A DNA stretch of 64,000 nt. Source: Elioraea sp964533585. Its GTDB lineage: Bacteria > Pseudomonadota > Alphaproteobacteria > Acetobacterales > Acetobacteraceae. A model generated the notes under the pieces. That model worked only from the letters and a program-made list of their open reading frames with translations, was not told the origin of the DNA and ran no database searches. The translations under genes and the position numbers were made by a program. Location of the stretch: contig CAZHMM010000003.1 of assembly GCA_964533585.1 (NCBI GenBank), positions 1 to 64,000 of the forward strand. The letters run 5' to 3'. This document shows positions 41,497 to 50,354 of the stretch, in pieces; the stretch's first letter is position 1; every line of letters starts with the position of its first letter.

Positions 41497-43745
41497 TGAC
41501 CGACACCAACACCGTTCTCGGCTACGCAACCCCGCTGATCGTCTCGCCGGGCGAGGAGATCACATTCCGCCTGTCGAGTGCCGCCCTCGGCGAGGCGGAA
41601 GCGCGGATCGTGCGCGTCCGCTGCGCGGATCCGGACCCCGCTGGCCCGGGCGTTCGCGTCTCGGCACCGGGATCGCTGGTCGACGGCACGGTGCCGCTCA
41701 GGCACCAGCCGATCCATCCGGGTTCCTGCGGTATCGTTGCCGATCCGCAGGGACTGGACGGACTGGCCGCGCTGTCGATCGGAGCCTATCTGTGGCCGAC
41801 CGCGCCAGGTGCCGGCGAACAGACGATCCTGTCGCGCTGGTCGGGCGCAACGGGCTGGCGCTTCGGGCTCGATGCGAAGGGTCGGCTGTGCTTCGAGGTT
41901 AGCGACGGGGCGCGGCGCTGGATCGCCGCTGCCACGCGCCCCCTGCTCGAACGTGAGTGGGTGTTCGTCGGCGCGATACTCGATGGCGCAACGAGAACGA
42001 TCACGGTGATCCAGCGCAGCCTCGACCCGCAAGCAGGGCGGGACCGGAGCGAGACCGTCAGCATCGTGGGACCGGCCGGTCTGCCCGCCGCCACCGCCAC
42101 GCCGCTGGTTCTCGCCGCATCGGCGACCGGCACGGATGCGTCACTCACGGACCGCCATCTCGACGGCAAGCTGGATCGACCCCGCATCCATGCCGCGGCG
42201 ATCGGGGAGGCGGCGCTGCGTGCGCTCGTCGAGGCGGTCGTGCCGCCCTCTGGCGATCCGGGATTGCTCGCCGCCTGGGACTTCTCGCGCAGCATCCCGA
42301 GCGACATCGCCGAGGATGCCGGGCCGCGCCGCCAGCACGCCAGCCTTCGCCAACTTCCCGCGCGTGCGATGACCGGTGCGAACTGGGATGGGCGCACGCA
42401 ATCCTGGCGCGAGGCGCCGTGGCAGTACGGCGCGATCCACTTCCACGCCGACGACATGGCCGATTGCGGCTGGAGCCCGGACCTGGCGCTCACAGTTCCC
42501 GACACGTGGCGCTCTGGCTACTACAGCCTGAAACTCACCGCCGAGCATGACGGTGAGCGGATCGAGAGTCACGTGCCGTTCTTCATTCGCCCCGCACGTG
42601 ACGGCAAGCGCGAGACGCTGGCCGTGGTGGCCTCGACCGCGACCTATCTCGCCTACGCCAACAGCGCGCTCCGGCTCGACCAGGTGCATGCCGAGGCGAT
42701 GCTTGAAGGGCTGATCGTGCTCTCGCGCGACGACGTCTATCTGCAGGCGCATCGCGAGCTCGGCCTCTCCACCTACGACACGCATTCGGACGGTTCAGGC
42801 TGGTGCACCAGCACCGCCTCGCGCCCGATCCTGAACATGCGTCCGCGCGGCAACGTGTTCAATTACGGCGCCGACTCGCTGCTGCTCGATTGGCTCGAAG
42901 CCGAGGGCATCGGCTTCGACGTGATCACCGACGAGGACATCCACCGCGAAGGGTTGTCTGCGCTCGCGCCGTATCGGTGCGTCATCACGGCCTCGCATCC
43001 CGAGTATGTCTCGAAGGAGATGCTGGACGCGTTCGACGCCTATCAGCGCGGCGGCGGGCGGCACATGTATCTCGGTGGGAACGGTTTCTACTGGCGCATC
43101 GCCTTTCACCCGATGCATCCGCACACGATCGAGATCCGCCGCGGCGCGGTGGGCTTGCGCACCTGGGAGGGCGAGCCCGGCGAGGGTTGCCTCGCCTTCA
43201 CCGGCGAGCCCTCGGGGCTCTGGCGCGCCAACGGACGCGCGCCACAGCGACTGGTCGGGGTCGGGTTCGATGCGCAGGTGTTCGACCGGTCCGGCTGGTA
43301 TCACCGCCTGCCGGATTCGTTCGATCCGCGCGTCGCCTTCATCTTCGACGGCATCGGCGCCGAGGAGCGGATCGGCGATTTCGGCCTGCGCGGCGGCGGT
43401 GCGGCTGGGATTGAGGTCGATCGCGCCGATGCGACACTGGGCTCGCCGCCCTCTCTGATGCTGCTCGCGACCTGTGACCGGCTCGGCTATGGCGGCATTC
43501 CGGCACCGGAGGAGCTACGCACGCTGCACCGCGGCTTCACCGGCGATCAGAACGCGCGTGTGCGCGCCGACATGACGTTCTTCCCGACGGCCAAGGGTGG
43601 AGCGGTGTTCACGACCGGCTCGATCGCCTGGGTCTCCGCCCTCCCACACCGGGAGGGAGCCAACAACGTCGCGCGCATCACGGGCAACGTGCTGCGCCGC
43701 TTCCTCGACCCTGCCCCCTTCGAGGGTTTCGAGGATCACGCATGA
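41496..43745 (+). CDS. Dimethylformamidase large (beta) subunit-like amidohydrolase
   Basis: 749 residues, the usual size of the DMFase large subunit. The known enzyme hydrolyses N,N-dimethylformamide to formate and dimethylamine at a mononuclear iron held by two Tyr and one carboxylate. The N-terminal part looks like a LamG/concanavalin domain. The catalytic region includes TYLAYANSALRLD, STYDTHSDGSGW and HPEYVSKEMLDAF, then GRHMYLGGNGFYWRI. Tyr387, Tyr427 and Glu508 are my candidates for the iron ligands, by eye. Family members occur in bacteria not known to use DMF, so another N-substituted formamide or amide is possible. Confidence 0.85.
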   Translation: MTDTNTVLGYATPLIVSPGEEITFRLSSAALGEAEARIVRVRCADPDPAGPGVRVSAPGSLVDGTVPLRHQPIHPGSCGIVADPQGLDGLAALSIGAYLWPTAPGAGEQTILSRWSGATGWRFGLDAKGRLCFEVSDGARRWIAAATRPLLEREWVFVGAILDGATRTITVIQRSLDPQAGRDRSETVSIVGPAGLPAATATPLVLAASATGTDASLTDRHLDGKLDRPRIHAAAIGEAALRALVEAVVPPSGDPGLLAAWDFSRSIPSDIAEDAGPRRQHASLRQLPARAMTGANWDGRTQSWREAPWQYGAIHFHADDMADCGWSPDLALTVPDTWRSGYYSLKLTAEHDGERIESHVPFFIRPARDGKRETLAVVASTATYLAYANSALRLDQVHAEAMLEGLIVLSRDDVYLQAHRELGLSTYDTHSDGSGWCTSTASRPILNMRPRGNVFNYGADSLLLDWLEAEGIGFDVITDEDIHREGLSALAPYRCVITASHPEYVSKEMLDAFDAYQRGGGRHMYLGGNGFYWRIAFHPMHPHTIEIRRGAVGLRTWEGEPGEGCLAFTGEPSGLWRANGRAPQRLVGVGFDAQVFDRSGWYHRLPDSFDPRVAFIFDGIGAEERIGDFGLRGGGAAGIEVDRADATLGSPPSLMLLATCDRLGYGGIPAPEELRTLHRGFTGDQNARVRADMTFFPTAKGGAVFTTGSIAWVSALPHREGANNVARITGNVLRRFLDPAPFEGFEDHA

Positions 43746-45901
43746 GCCATCTGCAAACGATCGTCACCGATGTGCCGTGGCTGCGGCTTGCTGTCACCGA
43801 CGACGACTGGGCGCGCGAGTCGCCGGCCGATCTCGCCCGCTGGATGGAACAGCTGCTGCTGATCCGCCGCTTCGAGGAGCGCATCCTGACGCTCCACGGC
43901 GAGGGGCTCGTGCACGGACCCGCCCATGCCTCGATCGGTCAGGAAGCGGGGGCGGTCGGCGCGATGTCGTGGCTTGCGCCGAGCGACGGCATCAACGGCA
44001 CGCATCGTGCGCATCATCAGATTCTCGCCAAGCTTCTGAACGCGACGCTGCCGGACGATTACGATCCGCGGCACGATCCCTTTCCCGACCGCGCCAGCGT
44101 GACCGTGCGCCGAGCGATGGCCGAGATCATGGGACTGATGGACGGATTCTGCGGCGGTCGCGGCGGCTCGATGCACATGCGATGGGCTGAGGCAGGGATC
44201 GTTGGCTCATCTGCGATCATCGGTGCAAATGTGCCGCACGCGGTCGGCTACGCGCTCGCCGACAAGGTGCTGGGCCGCGACGGCATCTCGGTCGCGTTCT
44301 TCGGCGATGGCACCTTGATGGCGGGTCCGGTCTACGAGGCGATCAACCTGGCCGCGCTCTACACCCTGCCGGTGGTGTTCTTCCTCGAGAACAATCTCTA
44401 TGCGGTCTCGACGCATGTGACCGAGCAGACACGGGAAACCAGGCTCTCGTCACGCGGACCGATGCTCGGCGTGCCTGCGATCGTCTGCGACGGCATGGAC
44501 GTGATCGCGGTACGCAGGGCGATGGGCTGGGCGATCGACCGTATCCGCCATGCGGGCGGTCCGGTGCTGATCGAGGCCGAGTGCTACCGGTTCCTGCACC
44601 AGTCCGGGCCGCTCGCCGGCAGCGCACTCGGCTATCGCAGCCGTGAGGAGGAGGCCGCCTGGCGGGAGCGCGATCCGCTCGCGACGATGCCGCAGCGCCT
44701 GCTCGCGATGGGAGTACTCGACGAGCGCAGCCTTGCAGACCTGACGGAACGCGCAGCGGCCGTCGTGGAGGCAGCCGTCGCCGCCCTGACCGAAGTCCCG
44801 CCTGGCGCGAATGCAAGACGGGTTCGTGCTGGTCTCGTGCCCGATCCCACCAGCGTGGATGTCGGAATCCGCAACGCGTCGCCGCGCATCACGGACACTG
44901 TGCCCGCCGCGCCGCATGTCGAGGCGAACTACATCGACACGATCGCAGCCACGCTGATGCGCGCGATGGAGCGTGACCCGACTGTCGTGCTGATCGGCGA
45001 GGACATTCACCGTCTGCGCGGCGGTGTGGCCGGGGCAACGCGCGGCATCCCGGCGCGCTTCCCCGATCGCGTCTTCGCGACACCGATCTGCGAGAATGCC
45101 TTTACCGGCATGGCGCTCGGCGCGGCGCTGACCGGGCTGCGCCCGATCGTCGAGTTCATGTTCGCCGATTTCGCGATCGTCGCCGCCGACCAGCTGTTCC
45201 ATCAGATCGCCAAGTTCGGCCACATGTTCGGCGGCGGTGTCCGCATCCCACTCGTGGTGCGCGCGCGCATCTCGCCGCACACCGGCTATGGTTCGCAGCA
45301 TTCGGGCGATCCGTCGGGGCTGTTTGCGGCGTTCCCGGCCTGGCGCATCGTCGCTCCCGCATCGCCCTACGACTATGCCGGCTTGATGAACACTGCCCTT
45401 GCCTGCGACGACCCAGTGCTGGTGCTGGAGCATCAGGCACTGTTCCAGGAGACTGGCCCAGTACCCGACGGCCCACCTGATTGGCAGGTGCCGTTCGGCC
45501 GCGCGCGTCGGGTACGCGGCGGCAATGCCTGTACGGTGCTGACCTATGGGGCGATGGTGGCCGAGTGCCTAGCGGCCGCCGAGAGCACCGGCGTGGATGC
45601 GGACGTGCTCGACCTGCGGACCCTCGACCTGTACGGACTCGATTGGGAGGCCATCGGCGAAAGCGTCAAGCGCACCAACCGCGTGCTGATCGCCGAACAG
45701 GCCGCCCGCGGCGGCAGCCACGGCGCGCGCTGGGCGGCCGAGATCCAAGAGCGCTATCTCGACTGGCTCGATTCCGAAGTTCTGCGCGTCTCGGGCAGCG
45801 AGGCCGCGCCTGTCGTTTCACGCCCGCTCAATCTCGCCGCGCTGGGGGATGGGGCGAAAGTCGCCTCCGCGCTTCAGCGACTCTGCGGCGGCCGGGCATG
45901 A
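43742..45901 (+). CDS. Fused 2-oxoacid dehydrogenase E1 alpha-beta
   Basis: 719 residues. Residues 1 to about 340 are an E1-alpha domain with the TPP motif (AFFGDGTLMAGPVYEAIN, then FFLENNLYAVSTH) and HRAHHQILAK. Residues from about 385 are an E1-beta domain (VLIGEDIHRLRGGVAGATRG, ENAFTGMALGAALTG, RARISPHTGYGSQHS). Fused E1 proteins of this kind occur in acetoin or branched-chain oxoacid systems, but no E2 or E3 gene follows here. It may borrow them or act as a stand-alone TPP lyase/decarboxylase. It overlaps both neighbours by four bases. Confidence 0.92.
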   Translation: MSHLQTIVTDVPWLRLAVTDDDWARESPADLARWMEQLLLIRRFEERILTLHGEGLVHGPAHASIGQEAGAVGAMSWLAPSDGINGTHRAHHQILAKLLNATLPDDYDPRHDPFPDRASVTVRRAMAEIMGLMDGFCGGRGGSMHMRWAEAGIVGSSAIIGANVPHAVGYALADKVLGRDGISVAFFGDGTLMAGPVYEAINLAALYTLPVVFFLENNLYAVSTHVTEQTRETRLSSRGPMLGVPAIVCDGMDVIAVRRAMGWAIDRIRHAGGPVLIEAECYRFLHQSGPLAGSALGYRSREEEAAWRERDPLATMPQRLLAMGVLDERSLADLTERAAAVVEAAVAALTEVPPGANARRVRAGLVPDPTSVDVGIRNASPRITDTVPAAPHVEANYIDTIAATLMRAMERDPTVVLIGEDIHRLRGGVAGATRGIPARFPDRVFATPICENAFTGMALGAALTGLRPIVEFMFADFAIVAADQLFHQIAKFGHMFGGGVRIPLVVRARISPHTGYGSQHSGDPSGLFAAFPAWRIVAPASPYDYAGLMNTALACDDPVLVLEHQALFQETGPVPDGPPDWQVPFGRARRVRGGNACTVLTYGAMVAECLAAAESTGVDADVLDLRTLDLYGLDWEAIGESVKRTNRVLIAEQAARGGSHGARWAAEIQERYLDWLDSEVLRVSGSEAAPVVSRPLNLAALGDGAKVASALQRLCGGRA

Positions 45902-47136
45902 GCGTCATTCCGGCGACCATCGACCTGGATCGGACATTGCGCGAGCGCGCGGCACGCGTGGTGCCGAGCGGCATGTGGGGGCATCTGCACGCCGCACGTT
46001 TGCCCGATGGCTACCCGCAGTTCTTCGGGCGTGCTCAGGGTGGTCGCATCTGGGATGTCGACGGCCGCGACTACGTCGATCTGATGTGCAGTTGGGGCCC
46101 GATCGTTCTTGGTCACCATGACCCGGCCGTGGACGAGGCCGCCGCCCGCCAGGCGGCGCTGGGCGACTGCCTGAATGGCCCCGCACCGGTGATGGTTGAA
46201 CTCGCGGAGCGGCTGGTCGCACGCGTGCCACATGCCGATTGGGCGATGTTCCAGAAGAACGGGACAGACGCGACCACGGCCTGCGTCATGATCGCGCGCG
46301 CGGGCACGGGCCGGCGCACGATCCTGATCGCGCGCGGCTCCTATCACGGGGCCGCACCCTGGTGCACGCCCGTGCCGGCTGGCACAACCGAGGCCGACCG
46401 GGCGCATCAGATTCGTCTTGTCTACAACGACATCACCAGCCTGCATGAGGCGGCGGAGCGCGCGGGCGATGACCTGGCCGCCGTAATCGTCACCGGTTTC
46501 CGCCATGACAATGTGGTCGATCAGGAACTTCCTGACCCTGCCTTCGCGCGAGCCGTACGCGCAGTTTGCGATGCGCGCGATGCCGCACTCATCGTTGATG
46601 ATGTCCGCGCCGGCTTCCGGCTGCACCGGGGCGGCAGCTGGGAGACCGTGGGCGTGCGCGCCGATCTCGCGGCCTGGAGCAAGGCGATCGCGAATGGCCA
46701 CGCGCTCGCGGCCGTGACAGGAAACGACCGCTGGCGCGATGCCGCAGCGCGGGTCTTCATCACCGGCTCGTTCTGGTGTGCGGCCGTGCCGATGGCGGCG
46801 GCCGTAGCGACGCTTGACCGGATGGATGCGTGCGAACTCATCCTGCACATCGAACGGCTCGGCCTACGGCTGCGCGACGGTCTCGCCGAACTCGCAGCGG
46901 CCCATGGCGTAGGGCTGCGCCAGAGCGGACCGGTGCAGATGCCGCTGTTCCTGTTCGACGGAGACACCGACTTCACCATCGGCTCGACGTTCTGTCGCGC
47001 AGCGTTGCGGGCGGGCGCCTTCCTGCACCCCAGGCACAACATGTTCCTCTGCGCCGCCCACACCGAGGCGGATATCGACCAGGTGCTGGAGGCGGCGGAG
47101 GCCGGGTTCCGCGCGATCCGCGGCCTCACCGGCTAG
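45898..47136 (+). CDS. Class III PLP-dependent aminotransferase / aminomutase-like
   Basis: 412 residues, similar in layout to glutamate-1-semialdehyde aminomutases and omega-aminotransferases: VVPSGMWGHLHAARLPDG, GRDYVDLMCSWGPIVLGHHD, FQKNGTDATTACVMIAR (PLP phosphate site), IVDDVRAGFRL, and the Schiff-base Lys262 in AAWSKAIANGHAL. It is the final gene of the operon and overlaps the E1 stop. A role in removing or transferring the amino group of the amine released by the amidohydrolase is an attractive inference. The actual hemL enzyme is unlikely in this context. Confidence 0.92.
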   Translation: MSVIPATIDLDRTLRERAARVVPSGMWGHLHAARLPDGYPQFFGRAQGGRIWDVDGRDYVDLMCSWGPIVLGHHDPAVDEAAARQAALGDCLNGPAPVMVELAERLVARVPHADWAMFQKNGTDATTACVMIARAGTGRRTILIARGSYHGAAPWCTPVPAGTTEADRAHQIRLVYNDITSLHEAAERAGDDLAAVIVTGFRHDNVVDQELPDPAFARAVRAVCDARDAALIVDDVRAGFRLHRGGSWETVGVRADLAAWSKAIANGHALAAVTGNDRWRDAAARVFITGSFWCAAVPMAAAVATLDRMDACELILHIERLGLRLRDGLAELAAAHGVGLRQSGPVQMPLFLFDGDTDFTIGSTFCRAALRAGAFLHPRHNMFLCAAHTEADIDQVLEAAEAGFRAIRGLTG

Positions 47137-47142
47137 ACGGTG

Positions 47143-48720
47143 TCAGGCCGCGCGCTCGACCTGCCAGAACATCGGGTAGGAGGACTGGATCAGATTCCTG
47201 AGCCGCGTGCGATAGCCGGCCGGGATCGTAAATTGTCCCCACATCAGTGAAGGGGTCAGCTCGTAGCTGAGGCGCTGAATCTCGGCCGCGAGACGCTGGC
47301 GTTCGTCGAGCGTCTCCGCCTTCGCGAAGGCGGTGAGCAGCGGCGGGATACGGTTGTCGCACGACCACCCTGGGAAGTCGCCGCAGGTCGAGGCGACATA
47401 AAAGTGCGTCAGCGGCGACATCATGTCGGTGCCGTTGGAGTAGACAGCGAACATCGACCAGCCGTCCTTCCGCACGCGTCGGGCCAGCACGGTACCCCAG
47501 TCCATCACCTGCTCGTCGACCGTGAAGCCGGCCTGCTTCATGTTCTGGATCAGCACCATCGCCGCCGTCTGGCTGATCGAACCCGCGACTTCGAGCACAA
47601 TCACGGGCTCGCCGTTGTAGCGTGTCGCCTGGAGTTCGCGTCGCGCCGCCTCGATGTCCACGGTCGCAATCTCGGCGCCGGCGAGTGTCGAGAGCGGCGC
47701 ATCGCACATCCAGAACGAACCGCACTGCCGGGCCTGGAACTGGGGCGGGATGCCGATCGCCGTCAGGATCGCCTGCTGGTCGACGAGCTTCCACAGCACC
47801 CGGCGCACGGCAGGATCGTTGAACGGTGGGGCCTCGTGGTTGAGGCGGAAATTGCCCTGGAACTGGTGCAACCCGCCAAGACCGAGCAGCCGCACGTCAC
47901 GCGCGCGCTCGAGCAGCGGAATGAGGTCGAAGGGCAGATACTGCATGTAGTCGATCTCGCCGGCGATCAGGGCGTTCGCGCCCGTGGTCTGGTCCGGCAT
48001 CACCCGCAGGTTGAGTTGGTCGATCTTCACGTCCTTGCCGCCGGCGAGAAAGTCGGGCGGCTCCGCGCGCGGCGCGTAGTCGGGGTTGCGATCCAGCACC
48101 ATCAGGTTGCCCGGACGCCACAGATCTGCCCGAAACCGGAAGGGGCCGGAGCCGATCGGCTCACGGATCCGCTCCGCGCGGGGCGTGCGCGCCAGACGCT
48201 CGGGCATGATCACGGGCAGTGGCGCGTTTGGCTTGCCGAGAACCTGCAACAGCAGCGGGAACGGCTCCTTCAGCGCCAGCGTGAACGTCCGTGGATCGCG
48301 CGCCTCGATCGACGCCATTGCCGCAAGCAGCATCCGCCCGAGCGGATCGCCCGGTGCCCAGCGCTGCAGCGAGGCGACACAGTCGGCTGCGGTGACGGGT
48401 GGACCGTCGTGGAACTTGAGCCCATCGCGCAGCCGGAAGCTCCAGTTGAGGCGGTCGGAGGACTGCTCCCACGCATCGACCATCTGCGGCTTGATCTCGC
48501 CCTTCTCGTTCATCGCGAAGAGCGTGTCGAACACATGGAGCCCGAAGGTGCGTGTGATCGCCGCGGTGATGACATGCGGGTCGAGGATCACGACCTCGGA
48601 CTCGAGCACCACGTTCAGGGCGGTCGCGGCACGGGCCTCGCGCGGGCGGATGATGCCGAAGCCGGCCAGCGCCGAGGCCCCAACCATCACATCGCGGCGG
48701 CGAGCGCGCGGTCCGTTCAT
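47143..48720 (-). CDS. Peptide/nickel-type ABC substrate-binding protein (SBP family 5)
   Basis: 525 residues with a Tat-like signal (PRARRRDVMVGASALAGFG). Family 5 segments are LNVVLESEVVILDPHVITAA, FRLRDGLKFHDGPPVTAADC, and GSGPFRFRADLWRPGN. It is convergent with the aminotransferase (6 bp between stops) and divergent from the first amidase. No permease genes flank it; the decaying dipeptide operon at 52-56 kb lies on the other strand and lacks an intact binding protein, so the two may once have worked together. Confidence 0.94.
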   Translation of the reverse strand: MNGPRARRRDVMVGASALAGFGIIRPREARAATALNVVLESEVVILDPHVITAAITRTFGLHVFDTLFAMNEKGEIKPQMVDAWEQSSDRLNWSFRLRDGLKFHDGPPVTAADCVASLQRWAPGDPLGRMLLAAMASIEARDPRTFTLALKEPFPLLLQVLGKPNAPLPVIMPERLARTPRAERIREPIGSGPFRFRADLWRPGNLMVLDRNPDYAPRAEPPDFLAGGKDVKIDQLNLRVMPDQTTGANALIAGEIDYMQYLPFDLIPLLERARDVRLLGLGGLHQFQGNFRLNHEAPPFNDPAVRRVLWKLVDQQAILTAIGIPPQFQARQCGSFWMCDAPLSTLAGAEIATVDIEAARRELQATRYNGEPVIVLEVAGSISQTAAMVLIQNMKQAGFTVDEQVMDWGTVLARRVRKDGWSMFAVYSNGTDMMSPLTHFYVASTCGDFPGWSCDNRIPPLLTAFAKAETLDERQRLAAEIQRLSYELTPSLMWGQFTIPAGYRTRLRNLIQSSYPMFWQVERAA

Positions 48721-48909
48721 GATCGTTTCTCCCGTTTGTCGACGCGCAGCCGAGCTGCGCGCATGCCAACCGTACCGGTGTGATCACGACACCGCAACCG
48801 GCTGAGCCTGCTCTGCTCCATGAAAACGCTGCGCTGCACGCGGGTTGCTGTGCATCACGACCGCGCCTAGCCTCGCACTCTCGTATCGCTTCCGAGGACC
48901 TCCACCTCC
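48721..48909. promoter_or_regulatory. Divergent promoter region, binding protein / amidase
   Basis: A 189-bp gap between divergent genes must hold both promoters. I see no strong sigma-70 pair or clear operator. GAGGACCTC near 48893 is a short palindrome overlapping the amidase ribosome-binding region. Confidence 0.35.
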
Positions 48910-50346
48910 ATGTCTGACGACCTGCTGTTCCTGCCCGCACTGCGCGCGGCGGCAATGATCCGAGCGCGTAGGCTTTCGCCCGTGGAGTATGTCGACACCG
49001 TGCTCGCCGCGATCGAGCGCGCGCAGCCACGGCTGAACGTCTTCACCGCCGTGCTCGCCGAATCCGCACGCGTGGAGGCGTGCCGCGCCGAGGCGGCCGT
49101 GATGCAGGGCGGGCCGCTCGGCCCGCTGCACGGCGTGCCGGTCTCGATCAAGGATCTCGTCGACGTTGCCGGCGTGCGCACCACCCACGGCTCGGCAATC
49201 TTCGCCTCCAGCCCACCGGCAGCGGCGGACGACGTTCTGGTCGCGCGGTTGCGCGCGGCGGGCGCGATCATCCTCGGCAAGACCACCACCCCCGAGTTCG
49301 GCGTCAAGGGACTGACCGACGGCCCGTCCTTCGGCGTCACGCGCAACCCGTGGAACCTCGCGCGCACCCCCGGCGGCTCGAGCGGCGGCAGCGCGGCGTG
49401 CGTGGCGGCAGGGCTCGGTCCGCTCGCGCTCGGCACCGACGGCGCCGGCTCGACCCGCGGCCCGGCCGCGTGCTGCGGCGTGGTCGGCCTGAAGGCCACG
49501 CTTGGGGCGGTGCCCTACGACACGTCGCGCGATGCCTTCGGCAACAACGTGTTTGCAGGCCCCCTCGCGCGCACCGTGGGCGACGCAGCCGTGATGCACG
49601 ACGTGTTGTCCGGCCCGAGTGCGCAGGACCCATGGAGCCTCGGGTACGCGGCGCGTGGCCTCTCGCCCGGGCTCATCAGCGTCGATCTGTCGTCGGTGCG
49701 GATCGGCTACGTGCCGCTCTGCGCCAATCCGCGTGTCGCAGGCGATGTGGCGGCAAACACACGTGCCGCCCTCGATGCGTGGGCAGCGATGGGGGCGACC
49801 GTCGAGGAGGTGACCGCACCGATCGACTGGATCGAGTTCGAGGGACGTGTGCTCTACCAGGCCAATTTCGCGGTGTTCTGCGCAAAGTATCTGCCGGAGT
49901 GGCGAGACCGGATGGATCCAGTGACGCTCGCCTTCATGGAGCGCGGCGGTCAGTTCAGCCTGGCACAGTTCCGCGAGGCGCAGTTCGCCCGCTCACGGCT
50001 GTTCCGCGCGATCCAGGGCCTGTTCGACCGCTACCACGTGCTCGTCACCCCGACCGCGTCCCGAACCGCCCTGCCTGCCGACTTCGATGCGGCGAACGAC
50101 GAGGTCGAGGTCGATGGCGTGAAGTGCGGCATCACGCGTCAGGGTTGGACCTCGTACCAGTACCCGTTCAACCTCACCGGCCACCCGGCGATCTCGCTGC
50201 CCTCGGGCTTCGGCACGGACGGCTTGCCGACCGGCGTGCAGCTTGTCGGCCGGTGGGGTGCGGAGGCGGACATCCTCCGCCTCGGCGCGCTGCTTGAGCA
50301 GGCCCGGCCGTGGGCGCAGCACCGGCCCGACATCGTGCGCGCGTAG
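48910..50346 (+). CDS. Amidase, amidase-signature family, copy 1
   Basis: 478 residues. The Ser-cisSer-Lys triad is visible: Lys in PVSIKDLVDVAG, the bridging Ser in TPGGSSGGSAA, and the nucleophilic Ser in GTDGAGSTRGPA. The family hydrolyses amides or transamidates; GatA is excluded by the lack of partners. It is followed 8 bases later by a second amidase, suggesting use of amide or oligopeptide-like substrates brought in by the family 5 binding protein. Confidence 0.95.
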   Translation: MSDDLLFLPALRAAAMIRARRLSPVEYVDTVLAAIERAQPRLNVFTAVLAESARVEACRAEAAVMQGGPLGPLHGVPVSIKDLVDVAGVRTTHGSAIFASSPPAAADDVLVARLRAAGAIILGKTTTPEFGVKGLTDGPSFGVTRNPWNLARTPGGSSGGSAACVAAGLGPLALGTDGAGSTRGPAACCGVVGLKATLGAVPYDTSRDAFGNNVFAGPLARTVGDAAVMHDVLSGPSAQDPWSLGYAARGLSPGLISVDLSSVRIGYVPLCANPRVAGDVAANTRAALDAWAAMGATVEEVTAPIDWIEFEGRVLYQANFAVFCAKYLPEWRDRMDPVTLAFMERGGQFSLAQFREAQFARSRLFRAIQGLFDRYHVLVTPTASRTALPADFDAANDEVEVDGVKCGITRQGWTSYQYPFNLTGHPAISLPSGFGTDGLPTGVQLVGRWGAEADILRLGALLEQARPWAQHRPDIVRA

Positions 50347-50354
50347 GCGGGGCG

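Noticed and set aside
45898..47136. Glutamate-1-semialdehyde aminomutase (hemL)
   Set aside because: The fold matches, but the gene is embedded in a catabolic operon and only general class III motifs are visible; the specific name is not justified.
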